From positions 62,001 through 126,000 of the forward strand of contig CAWHAP010000009.1 of assembly GCA_963827335.1 (NCBI GenBank): a stretch of DNA of 64,000 bases, written 5' to 3'. This DNA comes from DASQMT01 sp963827335 (GTDB taxonomy: Bacteria; Actinomycetota; Thermoleophilia; Solirubrobacterales; Solirubrobacteraceae). Below are positions 1 through 8,843 of this stretch, one piece after another. A program made the translations under genes and the position numbers. The notes beneath the pieces were generated by a model. That model searched no databases. It was given only the letters and a program-made list of their open reading frames with translations, and was not told the DNA's origin. The stretch's first letter is position 1. The number at the start of each line of letters is the position of its first letter.

Positions 1-1229
1 TGCAGGTGGCCGTCCTCGCCGACCGCCGCGGCGTCCTCCTCGGTCACCGCCCAGCCGATGTCGTCGTGGCAGCGCACGTAGGTCACCCAGCCCGCGCCCG
101 GTGGCACCGGCGGCATGCCGGCGAGCGTTGCCGTGAGCAGCGCGACGCGGCCCGACGCGAGCGTGCTCCACAGCAGCACCATCAGCACGTTGTGGTAGGC
201 GAGGTCGCACTCCTTGCCCTCGTGCCGGCCTGTGCCCAGGTACCCGACGAGCTCGCGCGGCGAGACGATCGCCTCGGCCTTGAACGCCACGCCGGGGGCG
301 GCGATCCGCATGACGGCCCGGAACGCCTGCAGCAGCTCGTGGACCTCGGGCAGGTTCTGGGAGGCGGTGCCCTCGCGCTTCCACAGGAACGGGACGGCGT
401 CGAGCCGGAGCACGTCGACGCCGGCGTTCGCCAGCCGCAGCATCGCCTCGGCCATCGCGACGAAGACCGCGGGGTTCGCGTAGTCGAGGTCCCACTGGTA
501 CGGGTTGAACGTCGTCCACACCCAGCGGCCGAGCGCCGGCTCCCAGGTGAAGTTGCCGGGCGCCGTGGCCGGGAACACCTCGGGCAGCGTGCGCTCGTAC
601 GCGTCGGGCGCGGCCCGGTCCGCGAACGTGCGGTAGTAGGCGAGCTTGTCCGCGTCGCCCGCCATCGCCGCCCGCGCCCAGCCGTGCTCGCGCGCGGTGT
701 GGTTGAGGACGACGTCGATGCACAGCGCCATGCCGGAGGACCGCAGGTCGGACGCGAGGCCGGCGAGGTCCTCGAGCGTGCCGAGCGCGGGCTCGACCGC
801 CTCGTAGTCGACCACCGCATACCCGCCGTCGTTGGGCTCGGGCCGCGCGTGCAGCAGCGGCATCAGGTGCAGGTACGTGACGCCCAGCTCCCGCAGGTAG
901 GGCAGGCGCTCGCGGACGCCCGCGAGCGTGCCGGCGAACCGGTCGGCGTACGCGACGTAGCCCAGCGCCTGCTCGCGGTGCAGCCAGTCGGGGGTGATCT
1001 CGCGCTCGTGGTCGAGCCGGCGCAGGGCGGGCGCGCGCTCCGCCGCGGCCCGGGCGATCGCCGCGAGCAGGGCGTCGAACGCCGGCGCCAGGCGCGGGTC
1101 CTCGCCGTAGACCGCGACGAGCGGGTCGCGGAGCTCGGTGAAGAAGCGCTCCAGCCGCACCGCGAACGCGTCGTCCCCCTGCACCCGCGCGAGCGCGCGC
1201 TCGTAGTCGGCGCGCACGTCCGGCCGCAT
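1..1229 (-). CDS. Amylosucrase (GH13_4), 3' end cut by window edge
   Basis: Likely transfers glucose from sucrose to alpha-1,4-glucan, releasing fructose. The ATG at 1229 gives at least 409 residues; the family is about 640, so the C-terminus lies outside the window. The N-terminal helical region typical of amylosucrases is present (reads ADYERAL, then ERFFTEL), followed by the TIM barrel with YLHLMPLL, DVVLNHT, nucleophile D277 in VLRLDAVPF, acid/base E319 in FKAEAIVS, and RCHDDIGW holding the third catalytic acid. The pair of aspartates in RCHDD is normal for this subfamily. An in-frame GTG 18 bases upstream is an alternative start. It is divergent from the GH13 alpha-glucosidase at 1290, so sucrose and alpha-glucan use are likely linked. 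Sucrose hydrolase is the main alternative. Confidence 0.88.
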   Translation of the reverse strand, partial: MRPDVRADYERALARVQGDDAFAVRLERFFTELRDPLVAVYGEDPRLAPAFDALLAAIARAAAERAPALRRLDHEREITPDWLHREQALGYVAYADRFAGTLAGVRERLPYLRELGVTYLHLMPLLHARPEPNDGGYAVVDYEAVEPALGTLEDLAGLASDLRSSGMALCIDVVLNHTAREHGWARAAMAGDADKLAYYRTFADRAAPDAYERTLPEVFPATAPGNFTWEPALGRWVWTTFNPYQWDLDYANPAVFVAMAEAMLRLANAGVDVLRLDAVPFLWKREGTASQNLPEVHELLQAFRAVMRIAAPGVAFKAEAIVSPRELVGYLGTGRHEGKECDLAYHNVLMVLLWSTLASGRVALLTATLAGMPPVPPGAGWVTYVRCHDDIGWAVTEEDAAAVGEDGHL

Positions 1230-1275
1230 GGCATGGACGTTCTGCACGGGCGGTATTGATGCACACGGGCGTGCG

Positions 1276-1281
1276 TATCCT
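1276..1281 (+). promoter_or_regulatory. -10 element TATCCT, leaderless-type promoter
   Basis: TATCCT ends 8 bases before the ATG at 1290, so transcription would begin at or next to the start codon. The same spacing recurs before 20143 and 26479. No Shine-Dalgarno sequence is visible. No clear -35 was identified. Confidence 0.45.
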
Positions 1282-1289
1282 CCGCCGCC

Positions 1290-2873
1290 ATGGCCGACGA
1301 GACGTGGTGGCGGGACGGCGTGCTCTACCAGATCTACCCGCGCTCGTTCGCGGACTCCGACGGCGACGGCGTCGGCGACCTCGCCGGGATCGCGTCCCGC
1401 ATCGACCACCTCGCGTGGCTCGGCGTCGACGGGATCTGGCTCAACCCGACGATGCCCTCGCCGAACGACGACTGGGGCTACGACGTGAGCGACTACACCG
1501 CCGTGCATCCCGATCTCGGCACGCTGGCGGACCTCGACGCGCTCGTGGCCGCGGCCGGCGAGCACGGGATCCGCGTCCTGCTCGACCTCGTCCCCAACCA
1601 CACGAGCGACCGCCACCCCTGGTTCCAGGACGCGCTCTCCGGCCGCGACGCGCGCCATCGCGACTGGTACGTCTGGGCCGACGGCGCGGCCGGCGGCGGG
1701 CCGCCGAACAACTGGGAGTCGAACTTCGGCGGCTCCGCCTGGGAGCTGCACGAGCCGACCGGCCAGTGGTTCCTGAAGAACTTCCTCCCGACGCAGCCCG
1801 ACCTGAACTGGTGGAACGAGGAGGTCCGCACCGCGTTCGACGACGTCCTGCGCTTCTGGTTCGCGCGCGGCATCGCCGGCTTCCGGATCGACGTCTGCCA
1901 CGCGATCGTCAAGGACCGCGAGCTGCGCGACGACCCGGCGGTCACGGAGGACGACCATCCCGAGGTGCGCCGGCGCGCCGTCCGGCAGGTGTTCTCGATG
2001 AACCGGCCGGAGGTCCACGACGTGCTGCGGCGCTGGCGCGAGCTCGCCGACGCGGCGGCCCCGCCGCGCGTGCTCGTGGGGGAGACGTACGTGCTCGAGC
2101 TCGACCAGCTGATCCCGTTCTACGGCACCGGCGAGGACGAGCTGAACCTGGCCTTCAACTTCCTCTTCGTGCACGCCGAGCTCGCCGCGGGCCCGCTGCG
2201 CACGATCGTCGAGGGGGTGGAGGCGAAGCTGCCCGCCGGCGCGTGGCCGGTCTACACCGGATCCAACCACGACGCCGGCCGGCTGGCCACGCGCTGGGCG
2301 GCGGGCGACCCGCGGCGCGCCCGCGCGGCGCTGCTCATGCTGATGACCCTGCGCGGCACGCCGTTCCTCTACTACGGGGACGAGCTCGGGCTGCCCGAGG
2401 TCGAGACCGACTGGCGCACCGCGCTCGACCCCGTCGCGCGCCGCACCGGGGACCCGTCGCTCAACCGCGATCGCTGCCGCACGCCGATGCCGTGGACGGG
2501 CGCGCCGGGGGGCGGGTTCACCGCGGACGGCGTCGCGCCGTGGCTCCCGTTCGGCGACCTCGCGTGCAACGTCGAGGACCAGCGCGGGGACCCCGCCTCG
2601 ACGCTCCACCTCGTGCGCGACCTGATCGCGCTGCGGCGTGCCGAGGCCGACCTGCGCACGGGCGCGTACGCGACGCTGCCGGCGCCGGACGGCGCGTGGG
2701 CGTGGCGGCGCGGCGACGGCTTCGTCGTCGCGGTCAACCTCGCGGACGGCCCGGCCGAGGTCGCCGGTGCGGCGGGCCGGATCGCGATCGGGACCGACCG
2801 CGCGCGTGACGGCGAGGCCGTGGACGGAGCGCTCGCGCTCGGCCCCTGGGAGGCGGCGGTGGTCCGGCGATGA
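1290..2873 (+). CDS. GH13 alpha-glucosidase (oligo-1,6-/alpha-glucosidase type)
   Basis: Cytoplasmic exo-acting alpha-glucosidase of 527 residues. The barrel starts immediately (WWRDGVLYQIYPRSF), with no signal peptide. Conserved regions: DLVPNHTS (99-106), nucleophile D201 in GFRIDVCHA, acid/base E265 in VLVGETY, and transition-state D328 in TGSNHDAGR. The calcium-like loop DSDGDGVGD (22-30) is typical of oligo-1,6-glucosidases and trehalose-6-phosphate hydrolases. TGSNHDAG replaces the usual SNHD(Q/V)PR. The stop codon overlaps the start of the next gene (ATGA), implying translational coupling. Exact substrate (maltose, isomaltose or sucrose) cannot be read from sequence. Confidence 0.92.
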   Translation: MADETWWRDGVLYQIYPRSFADSDGDGVGDLAGIASRIDHLAWLGVDGIWLNPTMPSPNDDWGYDVSDYTAVHPDLGTLADLDALVAAAGEHGIRVLLDLVPNHTSDRHPWFQDALSGRDARHRDWYVWADGAAGGGPPNNWESNFGGSAWELHEPTGQWFLKNFLPTQPDLNWWNEEVRTAFDDVLRFWFARGIAGFRIDVCHAIVKDRELRDDPAVTEDDHPEVRRRAVRQVFSMNRPEVHDVLRRWRELADAAAPPRVLVGETYVLELDQLIPFYGTGEDELNLAFNFLFVHAELAAGPLRTIVEGVEAKLPAGAWPVYTGSNHDAGRLATRWAAGDPRRARAALLMLMTLRGTPFLYYGDELGLPEVETDWRTALDPVARRTGDPSLNRDRCRTPMPWTGAPGGGFTADGVAPWLPFGDLACNVEDQRGDPASTLHLVRDLIALRRAEADLRTGAYATLPAPDGAWAWRRGDGFVVAVNLADGPAEVAGAAGRIAIGTDRARDGEAVDGALALGPWEAAVVRR

Positions 2874-4036
2874 TCGACGCGCTCGCCCCGCTGCTCTCCG
2901 ACGAGGGCTGGCCGTACGCGTCGCTGCCGCCGCAGGAGCCCGGCGACCCCGGCCGCTTCCACGCGCTCTTCGGCCGCGACTCGCTGATCACCGCGCTGCA
3001 GGTCATGCCCGGGGCGCCGGAGGTCGCGCGCGCCACGCTGCGCGCGCTCGCCGCGCGCCAGGGCGCCGCCGACGACCCGGAGACCGACGAGGAGCCGGGC
3101 AAGATCCTGCACGAGTACCGGCCCGAGGCGCCCGCCTACTTCGCCGAGCACGGCTGGCCGGTCCGCGACGGCGCGCTCCTCTACTACGGCACGGCGGACG
3201 CGACGAGCTGGTTCCTGATCGTGCTCGACGCGCTCGGCGACGCCGCGCTCGCCGCGGAGCTCGAGCCGGCATGGCGCGGTGCGGCCGGCTGGCTCGCGCG
3301 GACGCTCGACGCGGGCGGCGGCTACGTCCGCTACGGACCGCGGAGCAGCCCGGGCGGCCTGGCGCAGCAGGGCTGGCGCGACGCGATGGCGCCGGTCACG
3401 GAGCATCAGCACGGCGGCGGCATCCTGCGGCCGGACGGCACCGAGCCGCAACCCCCGCTCGCGGACGCCGACTGCCAGGCCGCGGCCGTCGCGGCGCTCG
3501 ACGCGCTCGGGCGGCTCGACCCCGGCGGCGGCTGGCCCGCGCGCGCCGCCGCGCTGCGCGGCGCGCTCGCCGGGTGGGGGCCGGACGTGCTCGCCGTCGA
3601 GGCGGACGGCACGCCGGTGCCCGGCGCCGGCTCGTCGCTCGGCTGGCTGCTGTGGGCCGGGGCGCTGGAGGGCGACGCGGCCGCCGCCGCGGCGGAGCGC
3701 CTCGCCGCGCCGGACGTCCTGACCGGCTACGGCCTGCGCACGCTCGCGGCGAGCGACGGCGCGTTCAGCCCGCACGCCTATCACCGCGGCGCCGTGTGGC
3801 CGTTCGACTCCTGGCTGGGCTGGGGCGGGCTGCGCGCCGCCGGGCGGGACGAGGCGGCCGAGCGCGTCCGCACCGGCGTGCTCGCCGCGCTCGACCGGCT
3901 GGGCCGGGCCCCGGAGCTCTACGCCGTCGCCGCGGACGGCGCGCTCGAGCCGGTCGCCGTGGCCAACCGCGTGCAGGCCTGGACGGTCGGCGCCCGCTGG
4001 GCGCTCGAGCGGCGCTGGGACGGACGCCGTGCCTAA
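2870..4036 (+). CDS. Amylo-alpha-1,6-glucosidase / MGH-like six-hairpin glycosidase
   Basis: A 388-residue (alpha/alpha)6-barrel protein resembling the C-terminal domain of bacterial glycogen debranching enzymes and mannosylglycerate-hydrolase-like proteins. Diagnostic segments are ALFGRDSLITAL (32-43), GTADATSWFLIVLDAL (111-126) and HAYHRGAVWPFDSWL near the C-terminus. It has no signal peptide and lacks the N-terminal domain found in full debranching enzymes. The start overlaps the previous stop by 4 bases (ATGA), so it is made with the GH13 enzyme and probably acts on the same glucan or oligosaccharide pool. The activity itself is inferred from fold only. Confidence 0.72.
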   Translation: MIDALAPLLSDEGWPYASLPPQEPGDPGRFHALFGRDSLITALQVMPGAPEVARATLRALAARQGAADDPETDEEPGKILHEYRPEAPAYFAEHGWPVRDGALLYYGTADATSWFLIVLDALGDAALAAELEPAWRGAAGWLARTLDAGGGYVRYGPRSSPGGLAQQGWRDAMAPVTEHQHGGGILRPDGTEPQPPLADADCQAAAVAALDALGRLDPGGGWPARAAALRGALAGWGPDVLAVEADGTPVPGAGSSLGWLLWAGALEGDAAAAAAERLAAPDVLTGYGLRTLAASDGAFSPHAYHRGAVWPFDSWLGWGGLRAAGRDEAAERVRTGVLAALDRLGRAPELYAVAADGALEPVAVANRVQAWTVGARWALERRWDGRRA

Positions 4037-4061
4037 CCCCACCACCACGGTCGGGATTGTG

Positions 4062-4095
4062 TTAGGTTGTCCTAAGGAGTTAGGTTCGCCTTAGG
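4062..4095 (+). promoter_or_regulatory. Tandem DtxR/IdeR-like iron boxes
   Basis: Two 18-base-spaced copies of TTAGGTTNNCCTWAGG: the first begins at 4062 (TTAGGTTGTCCTAAGG), the second at 4080 (TTAGGTTCGCCTTAGG). TTAGG and CCTAA half sites alternate, so overlapping palindromes are formed. Both copies match the left and central part of the DtxR/IdeR consensus (TTAGGTTAGSCTWACC...) but not its right end. A further CCTAA lies at 4032. The boxes sit 53-86 bases before the start of a predicted iron-uptake operon, which supports iron-dependent repression. Confidence 0.72.
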
Positions 4096-4147
4096 CCCCC
4101 GGTGTCGGGGAGCCGACGAAGCATCCCCGATTCAGGAGGCATCTGCC

Positions 4148-5248
4148 GTGCTTGCAACGCGGAGGCGGCTCTGCGCCGCCCTCGTGGCCCTCGGTTGCGC
4201 CGTCGGTGTGGCCGCATGCGGAGACGACGACGAGCCGACGACCCCGGCGCTGGAGCAGTCCGGCGCGGCCAAGTCCGACCTCGAGCCCGTCAAGGCGTTC
4301 CTGCTCGACCACACCGAGCAGCTCAAGGCCAACACCGCGAAGCTCCGCGAGGGTGCCGAGGAGTACCACGCGATGGCCGAGGCCGCGGGCTTCGACTACG
4401 CGAAGCTGCTGCGGGAGAAGCGCAGCGAGGTCGCCGCCTTCGTCAAGCAGGCGCAGGACGACTTCGCGGCCGCCAACCCGGCGTACGAGGAGATGGAGGG
4501 CGTCGTGGCCGGCGTCCCCACGCTGGCCGACTTCGACGTGATCATCGACGCGGGCTCCGACGGGTCCGACCCGGAGAACGCGGCCCCGATCAACCTGAAG
4601 ACGCCGGCAGGCAAGTCGTACGACCAGCCGGGCAACTTCAACTACCTGATCGAGACCTCGGCCTTCGGCACCGAGCCGAAGTTCGCCGCCAAGGGCGTCG
4701 AGCCCGACCTGGACGGCGACGGCAAGGTGACGTTCGGCGAGGCCATGCCGGACGCCGACTTCTACGTCACGGCCGCCCGTGCGTTCGAGAAGACGGCGGG
4801 CGAGCTCGACACGGCCGCGAAGGCGTGGACGCCGACCGACCAGGACGCGTTCACCGCGCTCGTGGTCATGACCCCGACGATGTCGGAGTACTTCGACGCG
4901 TGGAAGAACTCGCGCTTCGTGGCCGGCGCCGAGGCGGACGAGAAGGCGTTCGTCGCCGCCTCGCGCCTGCAGGACATCGCCGACATCCTCGGCGGCCTGC
5001 AGACGGTCTACACCGGCGTGCAGCCGACGATCGCGTCGGTCGACGACGCGCAGGCGACGCAGACGAAGCAGGACCTCGAGGAGCTCACGGCGTTCGCCGA
5101 GCGCCTGCGCGACGAGGAGGCCGCCGGAAAGAAGTTCACCGCCGAGGACGCCGAGACGCTCGGCGGCGAGGCGCAGTCCCGTGCGGAGGCCATCGCGGGC
5201 CAGATCACCCAGGCGGCCGGGCAGCTCGACATCCAGCTCGAAAGCTAG
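4148..5248 (+). CDS. Iron-regulated EF-hand lipoprotein, possible EfeO-like partner of FTR1
   Basis: A 366-residue predicted lipoprotein: signal peptide with lipobox VAAC, lipidated C24. GTG start chosen because AGGAGG lies 8 bases upstream (4134-4139). The mature protein is mostly helical and acidic. Residues 187-198 form a perfect 12-residue EF-hand loop (DLDGDGKVTFGE: acids at 1, 3, 5 and 12, Gly at 6), so calcium or another metal may bind. It lies between iron boxes and an FTR1 permease, suggesting the extracytoplasmic iron-binding partner (EfeO/EfeM-like). The GxHxxE motif of M75 imelysin/EfeO proteins is not seen, so the family assignment rests mainly on context. Confidence 0.6.
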   Translation: MLATRRRLCAALVALGCAVGVAACGDDDEPTTPALEQSGAAKSDLEPVKAFLLDHTEQLKANTAKLREGAEEYHAMAEAAGFDYAKLLREKRSEVAAFVKQAQDDFAAANPAYEEMEGVVAGVPTLADFDVIIDAGSDGSDPENAAPINLKTPAGKSYDQPGNFNYLIETSAFGTEPKFAAKGVEPDLDGDGKVTFGEAMPDADFYVTAARAFEKTAGELDTAAKAWTPTDQDAFTALVVMTPTMSEYFDAWKNSRFVAGAEADEKAFVAASRLQDIADILGGLQTVYTGVQPTIASVDDAQATQTKQDLEELTAFAERLRDEEAAGKKFTAEDAETLGGEAQSRAEAIAGQITQAAGQLDIQLES

Positions 5249-5321
5249 TGGCCCGTCGCGCAACCATCGACTCGAGATGCCGCGCGTCGATCACCGACAT
5301 ACGGCGTCCTCGACCACTTGA

Positions 5322-5336
5322 AATCCCTGAGGGATT
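5322..5336. other. Small inverted repeat between lipoprotein and FTR1 genes
   Basis: AATCCC and GGGATT separated by TGA form a 6-base stem with a 3-base loop in the 177-base gap between the two iron-uptake genes. No T-tract follows. It may attenuate or process the operon transcript, but could be chance. Confidence 0.25.
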
Positions 5337-5425
5337 CCTGCGGGTCTGCGTCCTTGCCTGTCGGCGCCGCCGCACGCCCTCTCGAGCCGATGGTCACGCG
5401 ACGAACCACTAGTCACCCTGCAGGC

Positions 5426-7819
5426 ATGCGCCGGGCCGCCCTCGTCCTGACCGCGCTCTGCGCGCTCCTCGCCGCCGCGGCCCCCGCGGCGGCGCAGGAC
5501 GGGGTCCCGCCGTGGAAGGCCGCGGAGTCGCTGCGCCGCGCGCTGTTCGACGCCCAGACCGAGCTGATCCTCGGCGACCGGGCGGCGGCGGCGCGTGCGG
5601 CGGCCAGGGCGCGCGGCGCCTACCGCGGCGAGCTGCGCGACCGGATCGCGGCCGCCGCCCCCGACGCGGGCGCGAGCGCCCGCGCAGCGCTCCGTGCCGC
5701 GCGTCGCGCCGTGCGCGCGGGCGACGGGCGCACCCTGGCCGCGGCGCGCGGGGCGCTGCGCGGCGCGCTGTTCCGCGGCTCCGAGGCCGTCACCCTCGAG
5801 GCGGTCCGCGCCGGCGACACGGCGACGGCGCGCTCGTGGCTCCTCCTGCGCGAGTTCCGCACCGCCACGCGGCTCACGCGCCCGGGCGCCGACGCCACGC
5901 TGGCCGTCGGCGGGCTCGAGCGCGGGCGCGTGGACCCCGGCCCGGCCGCGGAGGCGGTCCAGAAGGACCTCCTCGACGCCTACCAGGCGCGCCAGCGCGA
6001 GCTGCTGGCCGACGCCGACGCGGCGCTCGAGCGCGGGCTCGCCACCCCGCTCGCCGAGGCGGCCGCGCAGGCCGCCGCGTACTGGCCGATCCTGGCGGCG
6101 CGCTACGCCGAGGACCGCGGGCAGGCGGCCGCCGACGCGCTCGGCGCGCAGTTCGCGGCCCTGGCGCGCGCGGCGCGCACGGGCGACGTGCCCCGGTTCC
6201 GTTCGGCGCGGCAGGCGGTCGCCGACGGGCTCGAGGGGTTCACCGCCGCGCCGCTGACCGCGGAGGAGTCCGCGCGGCGCGCGCAGCAGCTCCTGAAGTT
6301 CCTCGCGCTCGTGCCCGTCGAGTACGACCGCGGCGTGAGCGGGACCAAGGTCACGCTCGACTTCGAGATCCAGGAGGCCGTCGCCTTCCGCACCGGCGCC
6401 GCCGCCGCGCTCGCCGACCTCCAGGCCCAGCTCGCCGACCGCGACCGCGCGAAGGCGGAGGCCGTCAGGGCGGGGCTCGACGAGCTCGGCGCGATCGTCG
6501 GCGATGCGCTGGAGAAGACCGACGGCGTGCGCCCGGCCGAGGACGTCAAGGCGCTCGGCAGCCGGATCGAGGACCAGCTCGCCGCCCTCATGCCCAAGGA
6601 GTGGCAGGAGCCCAACGACGAGTCCGACTACGACCTGATCGCGCTGACGCTCGACCGCATGGAGGCCGCGGTCGGCGCGCAGCAGTACCGGCAGGCCGAG
6701 CAGGCCCGGCTCGAGGCCTACGCGTTCTTCGAGTTCGGGCCCGAGCGCCGGCTCAAGTCGTTCGAGCCCGGGCTCGCCACGGACGTGGAGGGGCTGATCT
6801 GGTTCGGCGCGCTCGACCAGGAGGGCCTGGCCAAGCTGATCGCCGACCGCGCGCCGCGGCGGGAGGTCCATGCCACGCGGCTCGTGCTCGACCAGAAGCT
6901 GGCCGACGCGGCGGCGACCCTCGGCGACTCGGCGAACAAGGCCACCGTGGTCACGAACTCGGCGATCATCGTCTTCCGCGAGGGCCTGGAGGCGGTGCTG
7001 ATCCTCGCCGCCATCACCGCGTCGTTCGTCGGCGTGCGGCGGCGCATGCGCCGGCCCGTGCTGATCGGCGCGGGGCTCGGCCTGCTCGTGTCGATGCTGA
7101 CCTGGGTGCTGGCGCAGACGCTGCTGCAGTCGCTCGAGCAGTACGGCGAGAAGCTCGAGGCGGTGGTGGGGCTCGTCGCCATCGCGGTGCTCCTGCTGAT
7201 CATGAACTGGTTCTTCCACCGCGTGTACTGGAGCGAGTGGATCGGGCGCTTCCACCGGCGCCGGCGCGAGCTGCTGGCCGACGAGAAGGCCGGCTTCTTC
7301 TCCGCGCAGGTGCTCGGGCTCGCCATGCTCGGCCTCACGAGCGTCTACCGCGAAGGCTTCGAGACCGTGCTCTTCCTGCAGTCGCTCGAGCTCAGCGCGG
7401 GCACGGTCACCGTGCTCGAGGGCGCCGGGCTCGGGCTCGGGCTCACGCTCGTCGTCGCGGTGCTCACGTTCGCGCTGCAGCGCAAGCTGCCCTACAAGAA
7501 GATGCTGATCGCGACGGGCGTGCTGCTCGCGTTCGTGCTCGTCGTCATGGTCGGCCAGACGGCGCGCACGATGCAGGGGACCGGCTGGCTGCCGATCACG
7601 CCTGCGCCGGTCGACGTGCCCTACTGGGCGGGGCTGTGGTTCGGCGTGTTCCCGACGTGGGAGACGCTGCTCTCGCAGGTCGGGGCGCTGGTCTTCGTCG
7701 TCGGCTCCTACTTCCTCGCGCAGGAGGTCAAGGTCAACCGGCCGCAGCGCAAGCGCCGCAACGGCAAGTCCGAGCCGCAGCCGGCGCCCGACGAGCAGCG
7801 CGAGCCCGCCGGCGTCTAG
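5426..7819 (+). CDS. FTR1-family iron permease (EfeU-like) with long extracytoplasmic N-domain
   Basis: Predicted ferric iron permease of 797 residues. The ATG at 5426 was chosen because it starts a clean signal peptide (MRRAALVLTALCALL...AAAQDG); an in-frame TTG at 5318 would extend it without one. About 490 residues of Ala/Arg-rich helical domain precede the membrane part. The two iron-coordinating REXXE motifs are R518-E522 (FREGLEAVL) and R642-E646 (YREGFETVL), each inside a predicted helix; about seven membrane helices follow in total. EfeU is normally about 280 residues, so the fused N-domain may replace separate EfeO functions. It ends by overlapping the convergent lacI-type gene by 4 bases. 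Confidence 0.9.
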   Translation: MRRAALVLTALCALLAAAAPAAAQDGVPPWKAAESLRRALFDAQTELILGDRAAAARAAARARGAYRGELRDRIAAAAPDAGASARAALRAARRAVRAGDGRTLAAARGALRGALFRGSEAVTLEAVRAGDTATARSWLLLREFRTATRLTRPGADATLAVGGLERGRVDPGPAAEAVQKDLLDAYQARQRELLADADAALERGLATPLAEAAAQAAAYWPILAARYAEDRGQAAADALGAQFAALARAARTGDVPRFRSARQAVADGLEGFTAAPLTAEESARRAQQLLKFLALVPVEYDRGVSGTKVTLDFEIQEAVAFRTGAAAALADLQAQLADRDRAKAEAVRAGLDELGAIVGDALEKTDGVRPAEDVKALGSRIEDQLAALMPKEWQEPNDESDYDLIALTLDRMEAAVGAQQYRQAEQARLEAYAFFEFGPERRLKSFEPGLATDVEGLIWFGALDQEGLAKLIADRAPRREVHATRLVLDQKLADAAATLGDSANKATVVTNSAIIVFREGLEAVLILAAITASFVGVRRRMRRPVLIGAGLGLLVSMLTWVLAQTLLQSLEQYGEKLEAVVGLVAIAVLLLIMNWFFHRVYWSEWIGRFHRRRRELLADEKAGFFSAQVLGLAMLGLTSVYREGFETVLFLQSLELSAGTVTVLEGAGLGLGLTLVVAVLTFALQRKLPYKKMLIATGVLLAFVLVVMVGQTARTMQGTGWLPITPAPVDVPYWAGLWFGVFPTWETLLSQVGALVFVVGSYFLAQEVKVNRPQRKRRNGKSEPQPAPDEQREPAGV

Positions 7820-8841
7820 CTCGACGCGCGCACGACCAGCTCGGGCGGGGAGAGCGGGCCGGGGACGGGCTTCCCGCCGTCGAGCACGCGCAGCAGCGCG
7901 TCCGCGGCGGCGGCGCCGAACTCGGCGTAGTCGATGCGCACCGAGGTGAGCGGCGGCACGCCGTGCGCGGCGAGCGGGGAGTCGTCGAAGCCGGTGACGG
8001 CGAGATCCTCCGGCACCCGGAGGCCGGCGGCGCGCGCGGCGGCGACGAGCGAGACGGCGAGCACGTCGCTCGTCGCGGCCACGGCCGTGGCGCCGGTCGC
8101 GAGCGCGCGCTCTGCGGTGGCGGCCGGCGGCTCGCCCGGCGCCGCGCAGACGACCGGGCCGGGCTCGAGCCCGGCGGCGGCGAGCGCCGCGTGCCAGTGC
8201 TCCCTGCGCGCGGCCACGTAGTCGAGCCGGGCCGCGCCGCCGAGGAACGCGATCCGCGCGTGCCCGCGCGCGGCGAGGTGCGCGGCGGCCGCGGCCATGC
8301 CCGGTCCGTGCTCGGTCTCGATCCACGGGAACGGGCAGCCGGGGCCGGGATGGCCGGCCACGACCGCGGGCAGCCCGGCGTCCTCGAGCACGGCGATCCG
8401 CGGGTCGTCGCGCTCCACGTCGGTGAGCACGAAGCCGTCGACCCGGCCCGACCCCGCGAGCCGCGCGTACGGGCCGGCATCCGCCGCCGGCACGAGCTGG
8501 AGCAGGAGCGCGTGGTCGCGCGGCGCCAGGGTCCGCTCCAGCCCGGAGAGGAAGCGGACGAAGAACGCGTCGGTCTCCAGGTCGGCGGGATCGCGCGCCA
8601 GCACGAGCCCGACGGCCCGGGCGCGCGCACCGGTGAGCGCCCGGGCGTGGGCGCTCGGGCGCCAGCCCAGCTCGTCCACCGCGGTGAGGATGCGGGCGCG
8701 GGTCGCCTCGCTGACGCCGGGCCGGTCGTTGACCGCGAACGAGACCGCGGCGGACGAGACGCCCGCCCTGCGCGCCACGTCGTCGATCGTCGGACGGCGA
8801 CGTGGGGTAGAGGACGGCATATCCGGGTACTCGTCCGTCAT
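7816..8841 (-). CDS. LacI-family transcriptional repressor
   Basis: A 341-residue repressor: N-terminal HTH TIDDVARRAGVSSAAVSFAVN, hinge, then a periplasmic-binding-protein-like sugar-sensing domain (AVGLVLARDP onwards; GHARIAFLGG; VTGFDDSPLA). Starts at 8841 or, 21 bases later, at 8820 are both possible. It is divergent from the secreted glycosidase at 8876, and a LacI-type palindrome lies between the two starts, so it probably represses that gene and itself until a sugar product is sensed. The effector cannot be deduced. Confidence 0.93.
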   Translation of the reverse strand: MTDEYPDMPSSTPRRRPTIDDVARRAGVSSAAVSFAVNDRPGVSEATRARILTAVDELGWRPSAHARALTGARARAVGLVLARDPADLETDAFFVRFLSGLERTLAPRDHALLLQLVPAADAGPYARLAGSGRVDGFVLTDVERDDPRIAVLEDAGLPAVVAGHPGPGCPFPWIETEHGPGMAAAAAHLAARGHARIAFLGGAARLDYVAARREHWHAALAAAGLEPGPVVCAAPGEPPAATAERALATGATAVAATSDVLAVSLVAAARAAGLRVPEDLAVTGFDDSPLAAHGVPPLTSVRIDYAEFGAAAADALLRVLDGGKPVPGPLSPPELVVRASS

Positions 8842-8843
8842 CG

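Noticed and set aside
6..1259. Long open frame on the plus strand opposite the amylosucrase
   Set aside because: The minus strand encodes intact amylosucrase motifs; the plus frame is Arg/His/Val-rich with no domain, a GC-bias shadow.
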